From positions 372,001 through 436,000 of the forward strand of contig CAWFZT010000006.1 of NCBI GenBank assembly GCA_963820415.1: a stretch of 64,000 nucleotides of DNA, written 5' to 3'. Numbering within the stretch: position 1 is the first letter of the stretch; the number at the start of each line of letters is the position of its first letter. The position numbers were made by a program, and so were the translations under genes. The notes under the pieces are model-generated. The model was not told where the DNA came from. It did not search any database and saw nothing but the letters and a program-made list of their open reading frames with translations. Below, one piece after another: positions 46,348 through 56,399 of this stretch. This stretch comes from CAWFZT01 sp963820415. GTDB taxonomy: Bacteria > Chloroflexota > Anaerolineae > Anaerolineales > Anaerolineaceae.

Positions 46348-47418
46348 ATGGCCCTGATTTGGCCCAGGTTACTTTTTCTGCTAGGATTGATCCCCCTGCT
46401 GATCGCAGTTTACATCTGGTTCCTGCGCCGGCGCAGGCGCTATGCCGTGCGCTATTCCAGCCTGGCCCTGGTGCGCGAGGCCATGGGCCGGCAAACGAGC
46501 TGGCGCCGCCATATACCATTCGCTCTGTTCCTGCTGGCGCTTTCCAGTCTGGTGGTGGCAGTCGCCCGCCCGGTGATGGTGGTGACTGTACCTACCGCCC
46601 AGACCACCATCATTCTTACCATTGACGTGTCGGGCAGCATGCGTTCGAGAGACGTTTATCCCACACGCATGCTGGCTGCCGAGAATGCGGCCATTAATTT
46701 CATACAGCATCAAAAACCTGGCACGCAGATCGGCCTGGTAGCGTTCTCCAATTTTGCCGAAGAGATCCAGCAGCCCACCACCGACCAGGAAGCCCTGCAG
46801 GCCGCTATCGAGAGCCTGACCACCGGGCGCAGGACGGCCATCGGCGGCGGTATCCTCAAAGCCATCGATGCCATTGCAGAGGTGGATAAGAACGTGGCGC
46901 CGAGTGTCACTGACACCTCGACCGGGGTAGAGCCCACGCCGGTACCCAAGGGCGACTACGCCCCGGACATTATCGTTGTACTGACCGATGGGGTAAGCAA
47001 TGTCGGACCGCTGCCTACCGATGCGGCCAAACAGGCCGCCGACCGGGGCATCCGCGTCTACACAATTGGTTTCGGTACAGCCAACGGCAACATCGATTTC
47101 GGACAAGGCGGCGGTTTTGGAGGCAATGGCGGGTTAAACAATAATAATAACTTTGGCGGCAACGGCGGGTTCTTGGGAGGAGGCGGCTTCCGCATGGGCA
47201 TCGACGAAGCCACATTGAAGCAGGTTGCGAGCATGACCGGTGGAAAGTATTACATCGCCACCAGCGCAACCGAACTGGAAAACGTCTTCTTGAACCTGCC
47301 CACCTACCTGATCATCAAACACGAGACTTCGGAAATCAGCGTGCTGTTCGCAGCCGCCGGGGGTCTGCTCGCTCTGTTAGCTATCTGCCTCTCGTTGGTC
47401 TGGCACCCGCTGCCATAG
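46348..47418 (+). CDS. VWA-domain membrane protein, BatA-like (copy 2) with a Gly/Asn-rich insert
   Basis: 356 residues with the same plan as the preceding gene: two N-terminal helices, VWA domain (LTIDVSGSMRSRD; VLTDGVSNVG), C-terminal helix. It differs by an insertion after TANGNIDFG rich in Gly and Asn (GGGFGGNGGLNNNNNFGG), about 30 residues long, in a surface loop near the C-terminal strand of the domain. The insert looks flexible and may be variable in length. AGGTAAGT precedes the ATG at 46348. Confidence 0.9.
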   Translation: MALIWPRLLFLLGLIPLLIAVYIWFLRRRRRYAVRYSSLALVREAMGRQTSWRRHIPFALFLLALSSLVVAVARPVMVVTVPTAQTTIILTIDVSGSMRSRDVYPTRMLAAENAAINFIQHQKPGTQIGLVAFSNFAEEIQQPTTDQEALQAAIESLTTGRRTAIGGGILKAIDAIAEVDKNVAPSVTDTSTGVEPTPVPKGDYAPDIIVVLTDGVSNVGPLPTDAAKQAADRGIRVYTIGFGTANGNIDFGQGGGFGGNGGLNNNNNFGGNGGFLGGGGFRMGIDEATLKQVASMTGGKYYIATSATELENVFLNLPTYLIIKHETSEISVLFAAAGGLLALLAICLSLVWHPLP

Positions 47419-47452
47419 ACATTGCCGGATTCTTTCTATGGAGCGGATTATT

Positions 47453-48631
47453 CTATCGTAATGCATACAGGCTGCCGTCAGTGGAGGTGAAGTAGACCAC
47501 GCCTTTCTGCACCACCGGGGAGGAAAATACGTCCGCAGGGACGTCAAAGGCCCACAACTGCTGTCCGGACAGGGCATCCAGGGCATACAGGTGGCCCACA
47601 TCATTGCCCTGTCCGGTGGCATCCCCGTAATATACCACCCCACCCGCCACGGCCGGAGAGGAAAAGATGCGCCCTGCCGTGGTCACTTTCCACTTGATCT
47701 CGCCTGTCCGGGCGTTGATGGCGTAAAAAGTGTCCGCATTCGAGGAGCCAACATACAGCGTACCGTTCCACAGCGCCGGCGATGAAGGCATCCACGAGGC
47801 TTCGGGCGAATTGTAGGTCCATTTTGCTACGCCGGTCTTAACCTCTAGGGCGTGCAGGGCGGCGTCCCGCCCTCCAAAGTAGACCAGCCCCCCGGCTACC
47901 AGTGGAGAGGATTGCACCGGCTGGCCGGTGGCATATTTCCACTCCAGCGTCCCGCTGGCGGCATCCAGGGCGTAAAAATCACCGCAGTAACCGCCGATGA
48001 AGACTACCCCATCCACCACCGCCGGTGAAGAATGCACCGGATGGTACTGCATGGGGGTTTCAGGTTCTTCAAGAGTCTTATAACGCCAGGCCAGTTTTCC
48101 AGTCTGGGCATCCACGGCGTAGACGTAGCCGTCGCCGCTGCCAAAATAGACTTTGCCGTTTGCTATGGCCGGCGAGGACTGGAAGAGATCCCATTCATCC
48201 CAGTCGCCTTCACCCCCGGTCGCAAAAGCCCATCTTTTACTGCCGTCCAGGGCGTTCAAGGCGTAAAGGTTGCCATCCCCAGAAACAAAGTAGAGCACGC
48301 CCTTGTCAATGGCAGGCGTCGAAGTAATCTTTTTGGCGGTCTTGAACTGCCATTCCAGCTCCCCATCGTCCTGGTCGATGGCATACAGGGTGCCGTCGTC
48401 GCTGCCAAAATAGACCAGCCCGTTGGCCAGCACAGGCGAGGATTTGACCGCCGCCGAGGCTTTGAAGCGCCACTTTACCCCGTGAAATTGGGTTAAAGGA
48501 CTGGTGGCGTACAGGCCGGTGTGTTGCAGATCGCCACGGAAAACCGTTGATTGGAGGGGCGGCGAGCAGGCAACCAGGATAAAAGCACAGTAAAGAGTAC
48601 TGAGGATAAGTCTACGTTTGAGCCTGAACAT
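47453..48631 (-). CDS. PQQ-like beta-propeller lipoprotein
   Basis: 392 residues. Lipoprotein signal (MFRLKRRLILSTLYCAFIL, lipobox LVAC at about residue 22-25) followed by seven to eight beta-propeller blades of the PQQ type, each with a pattern like VYFGSDDGTLYAIDQDDG and a Trp six to eight residues later. It resembles BamB-like or PQQ-repeat proteins but without other assembly genes nearby. Function unknown; likely protein binding on the outer side of the membrane. The open frame extends to 48703, but the lipoprotein signal sets the start at 48631. Confidence 0.82.
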   Translation of the reverse strand: MFRLKRRLILSTLYCAFILVACSPPLQSTVFRGDLQHTGLYATSPLTQFHGVKWRFKASAAVKSSPVLANGLVYFGSDDGTLYAIDQDDGELEWQFKTAKKITSTPAIDKGVLYFVSGDGNLYALNALDGSKRWAFATGGEGDWDEWDLFQSSPAIANGKVYFGSGDGYVYAVDAQTGKLAWRYKTLEEPETPMQYHPVHSSPAVVDGVVFIGGYCGDFYALDAASGTLEWKYATGQPVQSSPLVAGGLVYFGGRDAALHALEVKTGVAKWTYNSPEASWMPSSPALWNGTLYVGSSNADTFYAINARTGEIKWKVTTAGRIFSSPAVAGGVVYYGDATGQGNDVGHLYALDALSGQQLWAFDVPADVFSSPVVQKGVVYFTSTDGSLYALR

Positions 48632-48715
48632 TCTATTTGGGGAATATTGTACTACGATAAGTGAGCGTGCCTGGGCGGGTTTCTTCGACCCGGCCGGGGT
48701 CATCTTTTACCGCGT

Positions 48716-50629
48716 TTATTCTTTGGCCTTCAGCGGCCCGCTCAAAGCACGGTTGAGGCGCCCCAGGGTCTGGGTATATTGTATTACCACTTCGTGGTAA
48801 GGACCCCGGCTCATCTCACCCTGCTCCTGCAGCTCCTCTTGCAAGTAGCGCAACTGGCTGATGCTTTCGGCTATACGGGCCTCGCGCAGGTGAAGTACAG
48901 CATTCACCAGGTCTTCGACAAGCTGCTCTGAGGTCGGCTCGCCCAGCGGCATGGGCGCCAGCAGCTTCTGCGCCAGGCCCTGCAGCAACTCAGGCAGATC
49001 ACGCAGGATAAACTGGTGGGCATCCATCTCGTCTTGTTCGAGCGATTCGATCACCTTGCGAGCCAGGAGCTGGTGTTCGGTGTGCTCGAAATCCTGGACG
49101 CCCAGGCGCGAAAGCTGGTTCTCCAACAGGGTACGGTCAAGCTGGTGCAGCGCATCCGGCTGGCGTAATAACAGGCGCAGGATGTGCGTTTCCAACTCGA
49201 AGGTGCGGTGAGCCACTGTGAAGGCGCCGGGAGTGCCGGCTCCAGCCGAGGGTCTCTCCCGGGCAGGGCCGCGCCGGGCCGGGCGGGGTGGTTGGCGCAG
49301 GGCGCCGGCCAGGGCGCGTTCATCTACGCGCAGTGTACGCGCCAGACGCTGGCGGTATGCATCCCGTTCCACCGGATTGGACACGTCTTCGATCAGCGGC
49401 AGCACCTCGGCAGCCACCTCGCTCTTTACCTTCGGATCGTCCAGATTGCGCCCCCTGACCAGCGTCTCCATAACATGGATCACCACTGGCTGGGCGGCGG
49501 CGAGGATGGTCTTCCACTCCTGCGAGTCGCGCAGCACTACTTCGTCGGGGTCCATGCCGGGCGGCAGGGTAGTAACGCGCAGGTCGGCTTGCAGGCGCGC
49601 TTCGTGGCGCAGCAAGCCACGCGCATCGAAGGTCAGCTCGTCGCTGTGGTCCATCGCCTGACGGGCTATATCCAGGCCGCGCAGGGTGGCTTTTTCTCCG
49701 GCGGCGTCGGCATCCAGCGCCAATATGATCTTGCGTGTGAAACGCTTGAGCATGCGCACCTGGTCTTCGGTCAGGGCGGTGCCCATGGGAGAAACCGTAT
49801 TGGTAAAACCGGCCTGGTGGAGGAGGATCACGTCCAGGTAACCTTCGACGATCACCACCTGGTCGTTGGCGCGGATGGGCTTGCGCGCCTGGTCGAGGCC
49901 GTACAGCAGGCGGCCTTTATCGAATAAAGGCGTCTGGGGAGAATTGAGGAACTTGGGTACATCGTCCGGATTGAGGATACGCGCCCCAAAGCCGCTCATG
50001 TGGCCCATGCCATCCCGGATAGGGAACATCACCCGGTTACGAAAACGGTCGTAGGCGCTGCTGCCGGATTCGCGCTGGGTGACCATTCCGGTTTGCAGCA
50101 ATTCTTCCAGGGTATAGCCCTTGCCGATTAAAAAGTTGAGGGCAGCATCCCAGGTATCCGGGGCATAACCCAGGTTGAAAGTCTCGATTGTGGCGGGCTG
50201 CAAGCCGCGGCGGTGCAGGAATTCCAGGGCCGGCTTACCCGTCGGGGTCTGGAGTAAATGGTGGTGATAGAAAATGACTGCCTCTTCAAGCAGGGCGCGC
50301 AGGCGGGTGTGCTCTTCTTCCTCAGCCTGCTTTTCGGGAGTGGGCGGTTCGAGCACCACCCCGGCCCGCTGCGCCAGGAACTGCAGGGTCTGGGGAAAAT
50401 CCCAACCCTCTTTCTTCATCACGAACTTGAAGATATCGCCGCCTTCGTTGCACTGCCCGAAACAGCGCCAGGTGCCCGAATTGGGGAATACCACAAAGGC
50501 CGGGGTGCGTGTGTTAGGGTGGAAAGGGCAGAAGCCTGTGTAGTTCTTGCCCGACCGGCGCAGTTTTACCGTCTCGGAAATGAGCTCAACCGCATCGATT
50601 CGGGATTTTATTTCGTCAACGGGAGTCAT
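48716..50629 (-). CDS. dnaG: DNA primase
   Basis: 637 residues. Zinc-binding domain FCPFHPNTRTP ... WRCFGQC (CHC2), then the catalytic core with TOPRIM motifs VIVEGYLDVILLHQAGF and LALDADAAGEKA, and a C-terminal helicase-interaction region of about 190 residues. It makes RNA primers for replication. It starts 17 bases after glyS on the same strand. The frame is intact. Confidence 0.95.
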   Translation of the reverse strand: MTPVDEIKSRIDAVELISETVKLRRSGKNYTGFCPFHPNTRTPAFVVFPNSGTWRCFGQCNEGGDIFKFVMKKEGWDFPQTLQFLAQRAGVVLEPPTPEKQAEEEEHTRLRALLEEAVIFYHHHLLQTPTGKPALEFLHRRGLQPATIETFNLGYAPDTWDAALNFLIGKGYTLEELLQTGMVTQRESGSSAYDRFRNRVMFPIRDGMGHMSGFGARILNPDDVPKFLNSPQTPLFDKGRLLYGLDQARKPIRANDQVVIVEGYLDVILLHQAGFTNTVSPMGTALTEDQVRMLKRFTRKIILALDADAAGEKATLRGLDIARQAMDHSDELTFDARGLLRHEARLQADLRVTTLPPGMDPDEVVLRDSQEWKTILAAAQPVVIHVMETLVRGRNLDDPKVKSEVAAEVLPLIEDVSNPVERDAYRQRLARTLRVDERALAGALRQPPRPARRGPARERPSAGAGTPGAFTVAHRTFELETHILRLLLRQPDALHQLDRTLLENQLSRLGVQDFEHTEHQLLARKVIESLEQDEMDAHQFILRDLPELLQGLAQKLLAPMPLGEPTSEQLVEDLVNAVLHLREARIAESISQLRYLQEELQEQGEMSRGPYHEVVIQYTQTLGRLNRALSGPLKAKE

Positions 50630-50645
50630 AGGAAGTCGTCAGTCC

Positions 50646-53600
50646 CTAAAACCCTTCCAAAAAGGAGAAATCGGCCACGCCTTTGGGGAGTGCGGTAATG
50701 CGCTGGAGCAGGCCAAGGCGGTTGGCGCGCAGGCGCGTCTCCTCGGTCATCACCAGCACTTCCTCAAAAAAGCGGCTGATGTCCGGGATGATTGGCAAGA
50801 AAGCCGCCAGGAAATCGTCCATCGAGCCAGGGCGGCGTGGGGTTTCTTCGATCTTCAGCAGCGCCTGGTAGAGTTCTTTCTCCGCCGGTTCTATCAGCGC
50901 CATCGCATCGACCGGGTACGGCTGGGGTTGGTCGCGCGTGATGCGCACACAGCGGGCGTAGGCTGGCAGGATGGCCGGCCAATCCGCCTGGCCCACGCGG
51001 GCGGTCAGATCCTTGACGGCGCGCACCACCCCGGCTGGATTGTGCTGCTGGGCGGCCAGCACAGCATCGACCACATCATAGCGGTAATTTTCCTGCTCGA
51101 CCAAAAAACTGCGCAGCCGCCCGGCGATGAATTCCAGGCAGGCATTCTGGATTTCGGGCGTAGAGGGAACCGGCAGCCCCTCTGAGGCCATCGCCAGGCC
51201 CTGGCGCAGGTCGAAATCGAGGTCCCAGGCGGTCAACGCCTGCACCAGGCCAAAGGCAGTCCGGCGTTGGGCGAAGGGATCGCGCGTGCCGGTCGGGGCC
51301 AGGCCGGCGGCAAACAGCCCGGCCAGCGAGTCGAGCCGGTCAGCCAGGCCAATGGCCAGTCCGGCTGGTGAAATCGGGTTGGAGTCGCCGGCGAAGCGCG
51401 GCAGGTAATGCTCGTAGATCGCCTGGGCGACAGCTTCCGTCTCGCCGGAGTGAAGGGCATAGTATCGGCCCATCAACCCTTGCAGCGAAGTCATTTCCAC
51501 CACCATGTGCGTGACCAGGTCGGCCTTGCATAGGTGGGCAGCGCGCCGCACGGTAACCAGGTCCTGGGCGCCCACGGAACTGGCCAGGGGTTCCACCAGG
51601 CGCTCGATCCGTTTCGATTTATCCAGCATCGAGCCCAGCTTGGTCTGGAAGATCAGGGTCCCCAGGCGAGGTAAAAAATCCTCCAGCTTATGGTGCAGGT
51701 CCTGGCCGATGAAAAAGGCTGCATCGGCGTAACGCGCCTGGATAACCTGCTCGTAGCCATCTGTCACGATGTCCAGATATCTATCGTCGCCGTTACGCAC
51801 AGCGATGAAACAGGGTAGCAGACGCCCTTCGGGGGTTTGCACCGGGAAATAGCGCTGGTGCTTCTTCATTACAGAGATGAGCACTTCCGGCGGCAGGCGC
51901 AAATGCGATTTCTCGAACCCGCCCCGCAGGGCGGTCGGCGCCTCAACCAGTTGGTTGACCTCATCTAGCAGAGTCTCATCCAATTTCGGCGACCCGCCGG
52001 TCTCCACCGCCAGGCGGATGACCTCATCTGCGATGGAATGCCGGCGGATTTCGGGGTCAAGCAGGATGCCCTGGGTGGACAGGGCAGTAAAATACTCCTG
52101 GGAGCTCTTTACCTCAATCTCAGCCGGGCTCAGAAAACGCAATCCGCGCGTTACCGCCCCAGTTTGCACCCCGGCATATTCGAAAGGCACCACCCGCCCG
52201 CCAAATAAAGCCACCAGCCAGCGGATGGGACGGGAGAAATACACGTTGCTGGAATTCCAGCGCATGGGTTTGTCGAATTTGATAGAAGCGATCAGCCTGG
52301 GCAGCGCCTCGCAAAGCACCTCTACCGCTGGGCGACCGCTTTCGGTCACCTCAGCCACAGCGTATTTACCGCCATCCATCTGGCGCACTTCCAGGTCTTT
52401 AACATCGATGCCGCGACTTTTGGCAAAACCTTCGGCAGCCTTGGTAGGCAGTCCCAGGGCGTCGAAAGCTCGGCTGGCCGGAGGGCCCTTGACCAACTGG
52501 GTGCGGTCGGCCTGGCGGGCGGCCAGCCCAGTTACAGAGGCGACCAGGCGGCGGGGAGTGCCCAGGATGATCACCTCGCCGCTGTAGGGCAGGCGCAGGT
52601 CATCCAACAGGGCCGGCAGGCGCTCTTTCAACTGGGCCAGGGCGGACTGCAGGTCGGAAGCCGGCAGTTCCTCGGTGCCGATCTCGAACAGAAATTCCTG
52701 CGGGGTGGTAAAAAGCACCGGACGACGGGTAAGCACAGCCCGGGAAGACTTGCGACGCACGCTTGCGCCAACCAGGCTGGATTGTTTGTCATCTTTCAGC
52801 CAGGGATATTCCAGGCGCTGGCGCTGCTCCAGGTATTGTTCGGCGACCCGGTGAGCCACTTCGCGCATGCGTGAAAACAACGCCTGCCGCTCGGTAACCC
52901 CGATAACGCCGCGCGTATCCAGCACGTTGAAGGTCTGCGAACACTTCAAGAGATAATCGTAAGCCGGCAGCACCAGGCCCTTTTCCAGGGCCAATTCGGC
53001 TTCCTTTTCGTATAGGGCGTAAAGCTGGCGCGAACGCTCCACATCGGCCACGTCGAAATAATAACGGGAATGCTCCTGCTCGCCTTGCATATTCATGTCG
53101 CCGTAAACATGCTCAGCGTTCCAGCGGATGTCGCGGAAATGGCGCACCCGCTGCAGGGGCATGGCGATGCGCTCCAGGCCGTAGGTGATCTCGACCGAGA
53201 CGGGGTCGAGGGCAATGCCGCCGGCTTGCTGGAAATAGGTAAACTGGGTGATTTCCTGCTCCATCCAGCCAGACTTCCCAACCCAGGCCCCAGGCGCCCA
53301 GGGCAGGCGATTCCCAATTGTCCTCCACGAAGCGGATGTCGTGCTGGCGCTGGTCAATGCCGAGCGCTTCGAGTGATTTCAGGTACAGCTCCTGGGGGTT
53401 GCCCGGATCGGGCTTGAGGATGACCTGGAACTGATAGTGCTGCTGCAGGCGGTTGGGGTTTTCGCCATAACGGCCATCATCGGCGCGGACAGACGGCTCG
53501 ACGTAACCCACGTTCCAGGGCTCAGGCCCGAGCACGCGCAAGAAGGTGGCGGGGTTGTAGGTGCCAGCGCCGACCTGGGAATAATAAGGCTGCCAGATCA

Positions 53601-53670
53601 GGCAGCCCTGGTCGGCCCAGAATTTCTGGAGGGTAAAAATGATGGATTGGAAGTCGAGTGGTTGTGTCAT
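50646..53670 (-). CDS. glyQS: Glycyl-tRNA synthetase, alpha and beta chains fused (one frame break)
   Basis: About 1007 residues after correction of one extra base near 53256 (between GWEVWLDG and EITQFTYFQQ). Residues 1 to about 290 are the catalytic alpha chain (FWADQGCLIWQPYYSQVGAG, GPEPWNVGYVEPSVRADDGRY). A linker of about 30 residues (SSLVGASVRRKSSRAVLTRR) joins the beta chain (EFLFEIGTEELPASDLQSAL to the C-terminal anticodon-binding domain). The fused form is known from some phyla. It is upstream of dnaG. Confidence 0.93.
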
Positions 53671-53689
53671 AGTAGTCGAATTATACCAA

Positions 53690-54268
53690 TTAACCTTTGA
53701 CCCTTACCAATTCGCGGTAAGATTTGCGCGAACGGGCGGCCGGGCTTTCGGCCGGGTAGCCGAAGGAGACAGCCGCGATCATCTCGCCTTTTTCACCCAA
53801 CCAATCGCATAAGGCCTGGTAGGCATAGAACACGTCACAGATCCACAGTGAGCCAACCCCCAGCTCCTGGCCCGCCAGGAGCATGTTCTGGATGGCGGCT
53901 CCGATCGATTGGGTGTCGACCAGCTCGGTGAAATTCTGGTCGATCGAATGCGCCAGCCAGGGAGACAGGCCGTCCGGGTTGAAAACGAACACGGTCACCG
54001 GGGCGCGTTCCATAATGTTGGCCGAGTATTCACTGCTGCCCGGGTCCCCACCCTTCGCTTTTTCTTTTGCGATGCCTTCCCTGAGGATGCGCACCATCTC
54101 GGGGCGCTGGTCCTGGTTGACGATGATGAACCTCCATGGCTGGCGGTTCTTACCCGAAGGGGCCTGCATTCCTGCATTGATGATCGCCCGCAGGATATCT
54201 TCGGAGAGCGGGTCTGGTGTGAACTTGCGGATACTGCGGCGCTGCGCAATAACTTCGAGAGTATTCAC
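53690..54268 (-). CDS. Nitroreductase-family flavoprotein
   Basis: 192 residues, FMN-dependent nitroreductase fold: RRSIRKFTPDPLSEDILRAII, QAPSGKNRQPWRFIIV and the C-terminal SFGYPAE motif. IGAAIQNMLLAGQELGVGSLWI is the usual dimer helix. The substrate is unknown. It lies between glyS and the DinB-like gene. Confidence 0.88.
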   Translation of the reverse strand: MNTLEVIAQRRSIRKFTPDPLSEDILRAIINAGMQAPSGKNRQPWRFIIVNQDQRPEMVRILREGIAKEKAKGGDPGSSEYSANIMERAPVTVFVFNPDGLSPWLAHSIDQNFTELVDTQSIGAAIQNMLLAGQELGVGSLWICDVFYAYQALCDWLGEKGEMIAAVSFGYPAESPAARSRKSYRELVRVKG

Positions 54269-54280
54269 TGCAGGTTCTCC

Positions 54281-54775
54281 TTATTGAATTTTTTTCCATT
54301 GGATGATGTGTGTTTTGGCCCATTTATCATGATTGGCGTATGCGTTCAGCCAGGAATAGACCGCGCCTTTACCAATGAAAGCATACTTGCCAGGCTGGAG
54401 CATTTCATCCTCAGGCATGGCTTCCACCATAACCATGAACTGGCGGTGAGTTTCGTGGAAGTAAGCCAGCACGTCTTCCAGCGGTTGGTCCTTGTGACGC
54501 TGATAGATGCGCTGGTTGAATTCTTCGAATTGTTTCCAATTTAGGCCTTCTTCGATTTCAGCCACCGGCTGGCCGCCACGGGCAGCTTCTAGCCACACTG
54601 GCATGTGCGCTTCCCAGTCAGCCAGATGGGCCAAGACGTCTTTGATCGACCATTCGCCCACCACACCGTTTTTTAACATGTTGGCTGGGGTAAATCCGGA
54701 CAGGTTTTGCTCCAGGTGACGCCTTTCGGTGTTGAGCGCCGAGATAATTTTTGCTTTCGTTTTAGGTTGTGACAT
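54281..54775 (-). CDS. DinB-like four-helix protein (ClbS/DfsB family)
   Basis: 164 residues starting MSQPKTKAKII. Metal-binding His positions of the DinB superfamily fall in DVLAHLADWEAHM and FHETHRQF. WSIKDVLAHLADWEAHM and the final WLNAYANHDKWAKTH fit the ClbS/DfsB (DUF1706) group, some of which protect against DNA-damaging metabolites. No such cluster is nearby, so function is open. AGGAGGGATCT precedes the ATG. Confidence 0.8.
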   Translation of the reverse strand: MSQPKTKAKIISALNTERRHLEQNLSGFTPANMLKNGVVGEWSIKDVLAHLADWEAHMPVWLEAARGGQPVAEIEEGLNWKQFEEFNQRIYQRHKDQPLEDVLAYFHETHRQFMVMVEAMPEDEMLQPGKYAFIGKGAVYSWLNAYANHDKWAKTHIIQWKKIQ

Positions 54776-54885
54776 AGATCCCTCCTTTTGTTCTGACAAA
54801 TTCTACCCCTGGACTACTGCATTTTATATAGCATGTCTGTTCTAGAAAGTCAAGTGTATCTTTTTTTCAAATACACCCAATCTAC

Positions 54886-54942
54886 GTAGGGGAGGGTCTG
54901 GAAATTAGAAGGCGTCCATCCATCAGATTCCAGACCCTCCCG
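54886..54942. repeat. Second copy of the CGTAGGGGAGGGTCTG palindromic element
   Basis: CGTAGGGGAGGGTCTGG at 54886 onward matches the left arm of the element in the nuo operon (9876-9891). GGGAGGGTCTGGAA (54891-54904) pairs perfectly with TTCCAGACCCTCCC (54929-54942). A partial third arm (GGAAGGGTCTGGTC) follows at about 54965. It sits in a 293-base gene-free gap between the DinB-like gene and metY. Confidence 0.6.
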
Positions 54943-55068
54943 GCCATAACGGCTGCGATATGCCGGAAGGGTCTGGTCTAAGGTGAAATTTAGATGATTG
55001 CTCGGACAGACCATGCCCTTCGAGGCAAAACTAACCTTCCACCTGCGTCTAACCCGCCATCAACCCAA

Positions 55069-56361
55069 TCAGGCCTGCTGCAGCGCCTGGTCCAGGTCCC
55101 ACAAAATATCTTCGATGTCTTCCAGGCCGATGCTCAGGCGGACGAAATCGGGGGTGACGCCAGCACTGGCCTGCTGCTCCTCATTCATCTGGCTGTGGGT
55201 GGTGGTAGCCGGGTGGATGGCCAGGCTTTTGGCGTCACCCACGTTGGCCAGGTGGCTGAATAACTGCAGGCTGTCGATGAATTTTTTGCCAGCCGCCGCG
55301 CCGCCTTTGATACCAAAGCCAAGTATGGCCCCCGGCCCCTTGGGCAGGTACTTCTGGGCTGCGGGATAGTCTGGGCTGTCTTTCAAGCCAGGATAGGCCA
55401 CCCAACTGACCCGGGCATGGCTCTTGAGGAACTCGGCCACGGTCTGGGCGTTCTGGACGTGCCGCTGCATGCGCAGGCTGAGCGTCTCCAGGCCCTGGAG
55501 AAAGAGGAAGGAGTTGAACGGCGAAAGACAGCCGCCGAAGTCGCGCAGGATCTGCACGCGCGCCTTGGTGATAAAGGCCGCTGCGCCGAGGGTGGCATAC
55601 ACCAGGCCGTGGTAGGAATCATCCGGGGTATTGAAGTTGGTGAAGCGCGGGTTGCCAGCCCAGGCAAAGTTACCGCCGTCCACAATCACCCCGCCAATCG
55701 AGGTGCCGTGGCCGCCGATGAACTTGGTGGCCGAGTGGACGACGATATTGGCGCCGTATTCGAAGGGCCGCGCCAGGTAAGGGGTGGCGAAGGTATTGTC
55801 GATCATCAGCGGGATTCCAAACTCCTGGCCGAGCCGGGCGACTTCCTCGAAGGGGAAGACGTTGATCATCGGGTTGCCGAGTGTCTCGCCGTAGAGGATC
55901 TTGGTGTTAGGGCGCACGGCGCGGCGGAAGTTGTCGGGGTCTTTGGGATCCACCAGGGTCACGTCGATGCCCAGGCGGGGAAAAGAATAGGCGAACTGAT
56001 TATAGGTGCCGCCGTACAGCGTGGAGGCAGACACAATGTGGTCGCCGGCGCCAACCAGGCTGAAGATGGCCTGGAATTGAGCGGCGTGGCCCGAGCTGAC
56101 CGCCAGGGCGCCTACCCCGCCTTCCAGGTCGGCCATGCGCTGCTCGAAGACATCATTGGTCGGGTTCATGATGCGCGTGTAGATGTTACCGGATTCTTTG
56201 AGCGCAAACAGGTTGGCGGCGTGCTCTGTGCTGTTGAATACGTAAGAAGTGGTTTGATAAATCGGGACGGCCCTGGAATTGGTGGTCGGGTCAGGTTTCT
56301 GGCCAGCATGAAGCTGGCGGGTGGTGAAACCAAACTGATGGGTGGACTTTTGAACGGTCAT
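55069..56361 (-). CDS. metY: O-acetylhomoserine sulfhydrylase (aminocarboxypropyltransferase)
   Basis: 430 residues, PLP enzyme of the Cys/Met metabolism family. It makes homocysteine from O-acetylhomoserine and sulfide. PLP lysine in VVHSATKFIGGHGTSIGGVI; MNPTNDVFEQRMADLEGGVGALAVSSGHAAQF near residue 70; VGDAKSLAIHPATTTHSQM near the end (carboxylate Arg region). Its length (over 420) fits MetY better than MetB or MetC (about 380-400). It follows metA after 38 bases. Confidence 0.93.
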   Translation of the reverse strand: MTVQKSTHQFGFTTRQLHAGQKPDPTTNSRAVPIYQTTSYVFNSTEHAANLFALKESGNIYTRIMNPTNDVFEQRMADLEGGVGALAVSSGHAAQFQAIFSLVGAGDHIVSASTLYGGTYNQFAYSFPRLGIDVTLVDPKDPDNFRRAVRPNTKILYGETLGNPMINVFPFEEVARLGQEFGIPLMIDNTFATPYLARPFEYGANIVVHSATKFIGGHGTSIGGVIVDGGNFAWAGNPRFTNFNTPDDSYHGLVYATLGAAAFITKARVQILRDFGGCLSPFNSFLFLQGLETLSLRMQRHVQNAQTVAEFLKSHARVSWVAYPGLKDSPDYPAAQKYLPKGPGAILGFGIKGGAAAGKKFIDSLQLFSHLANVGDAKSLAIHPATTTHSQMNEEQQASAGVTPDFVRLSIGLEDIEDILWDLDQALQQA

Positions 56362-56399
56362 GTTAGCGATTCCTTTCCTTTATGTAAACTTATTTAATC

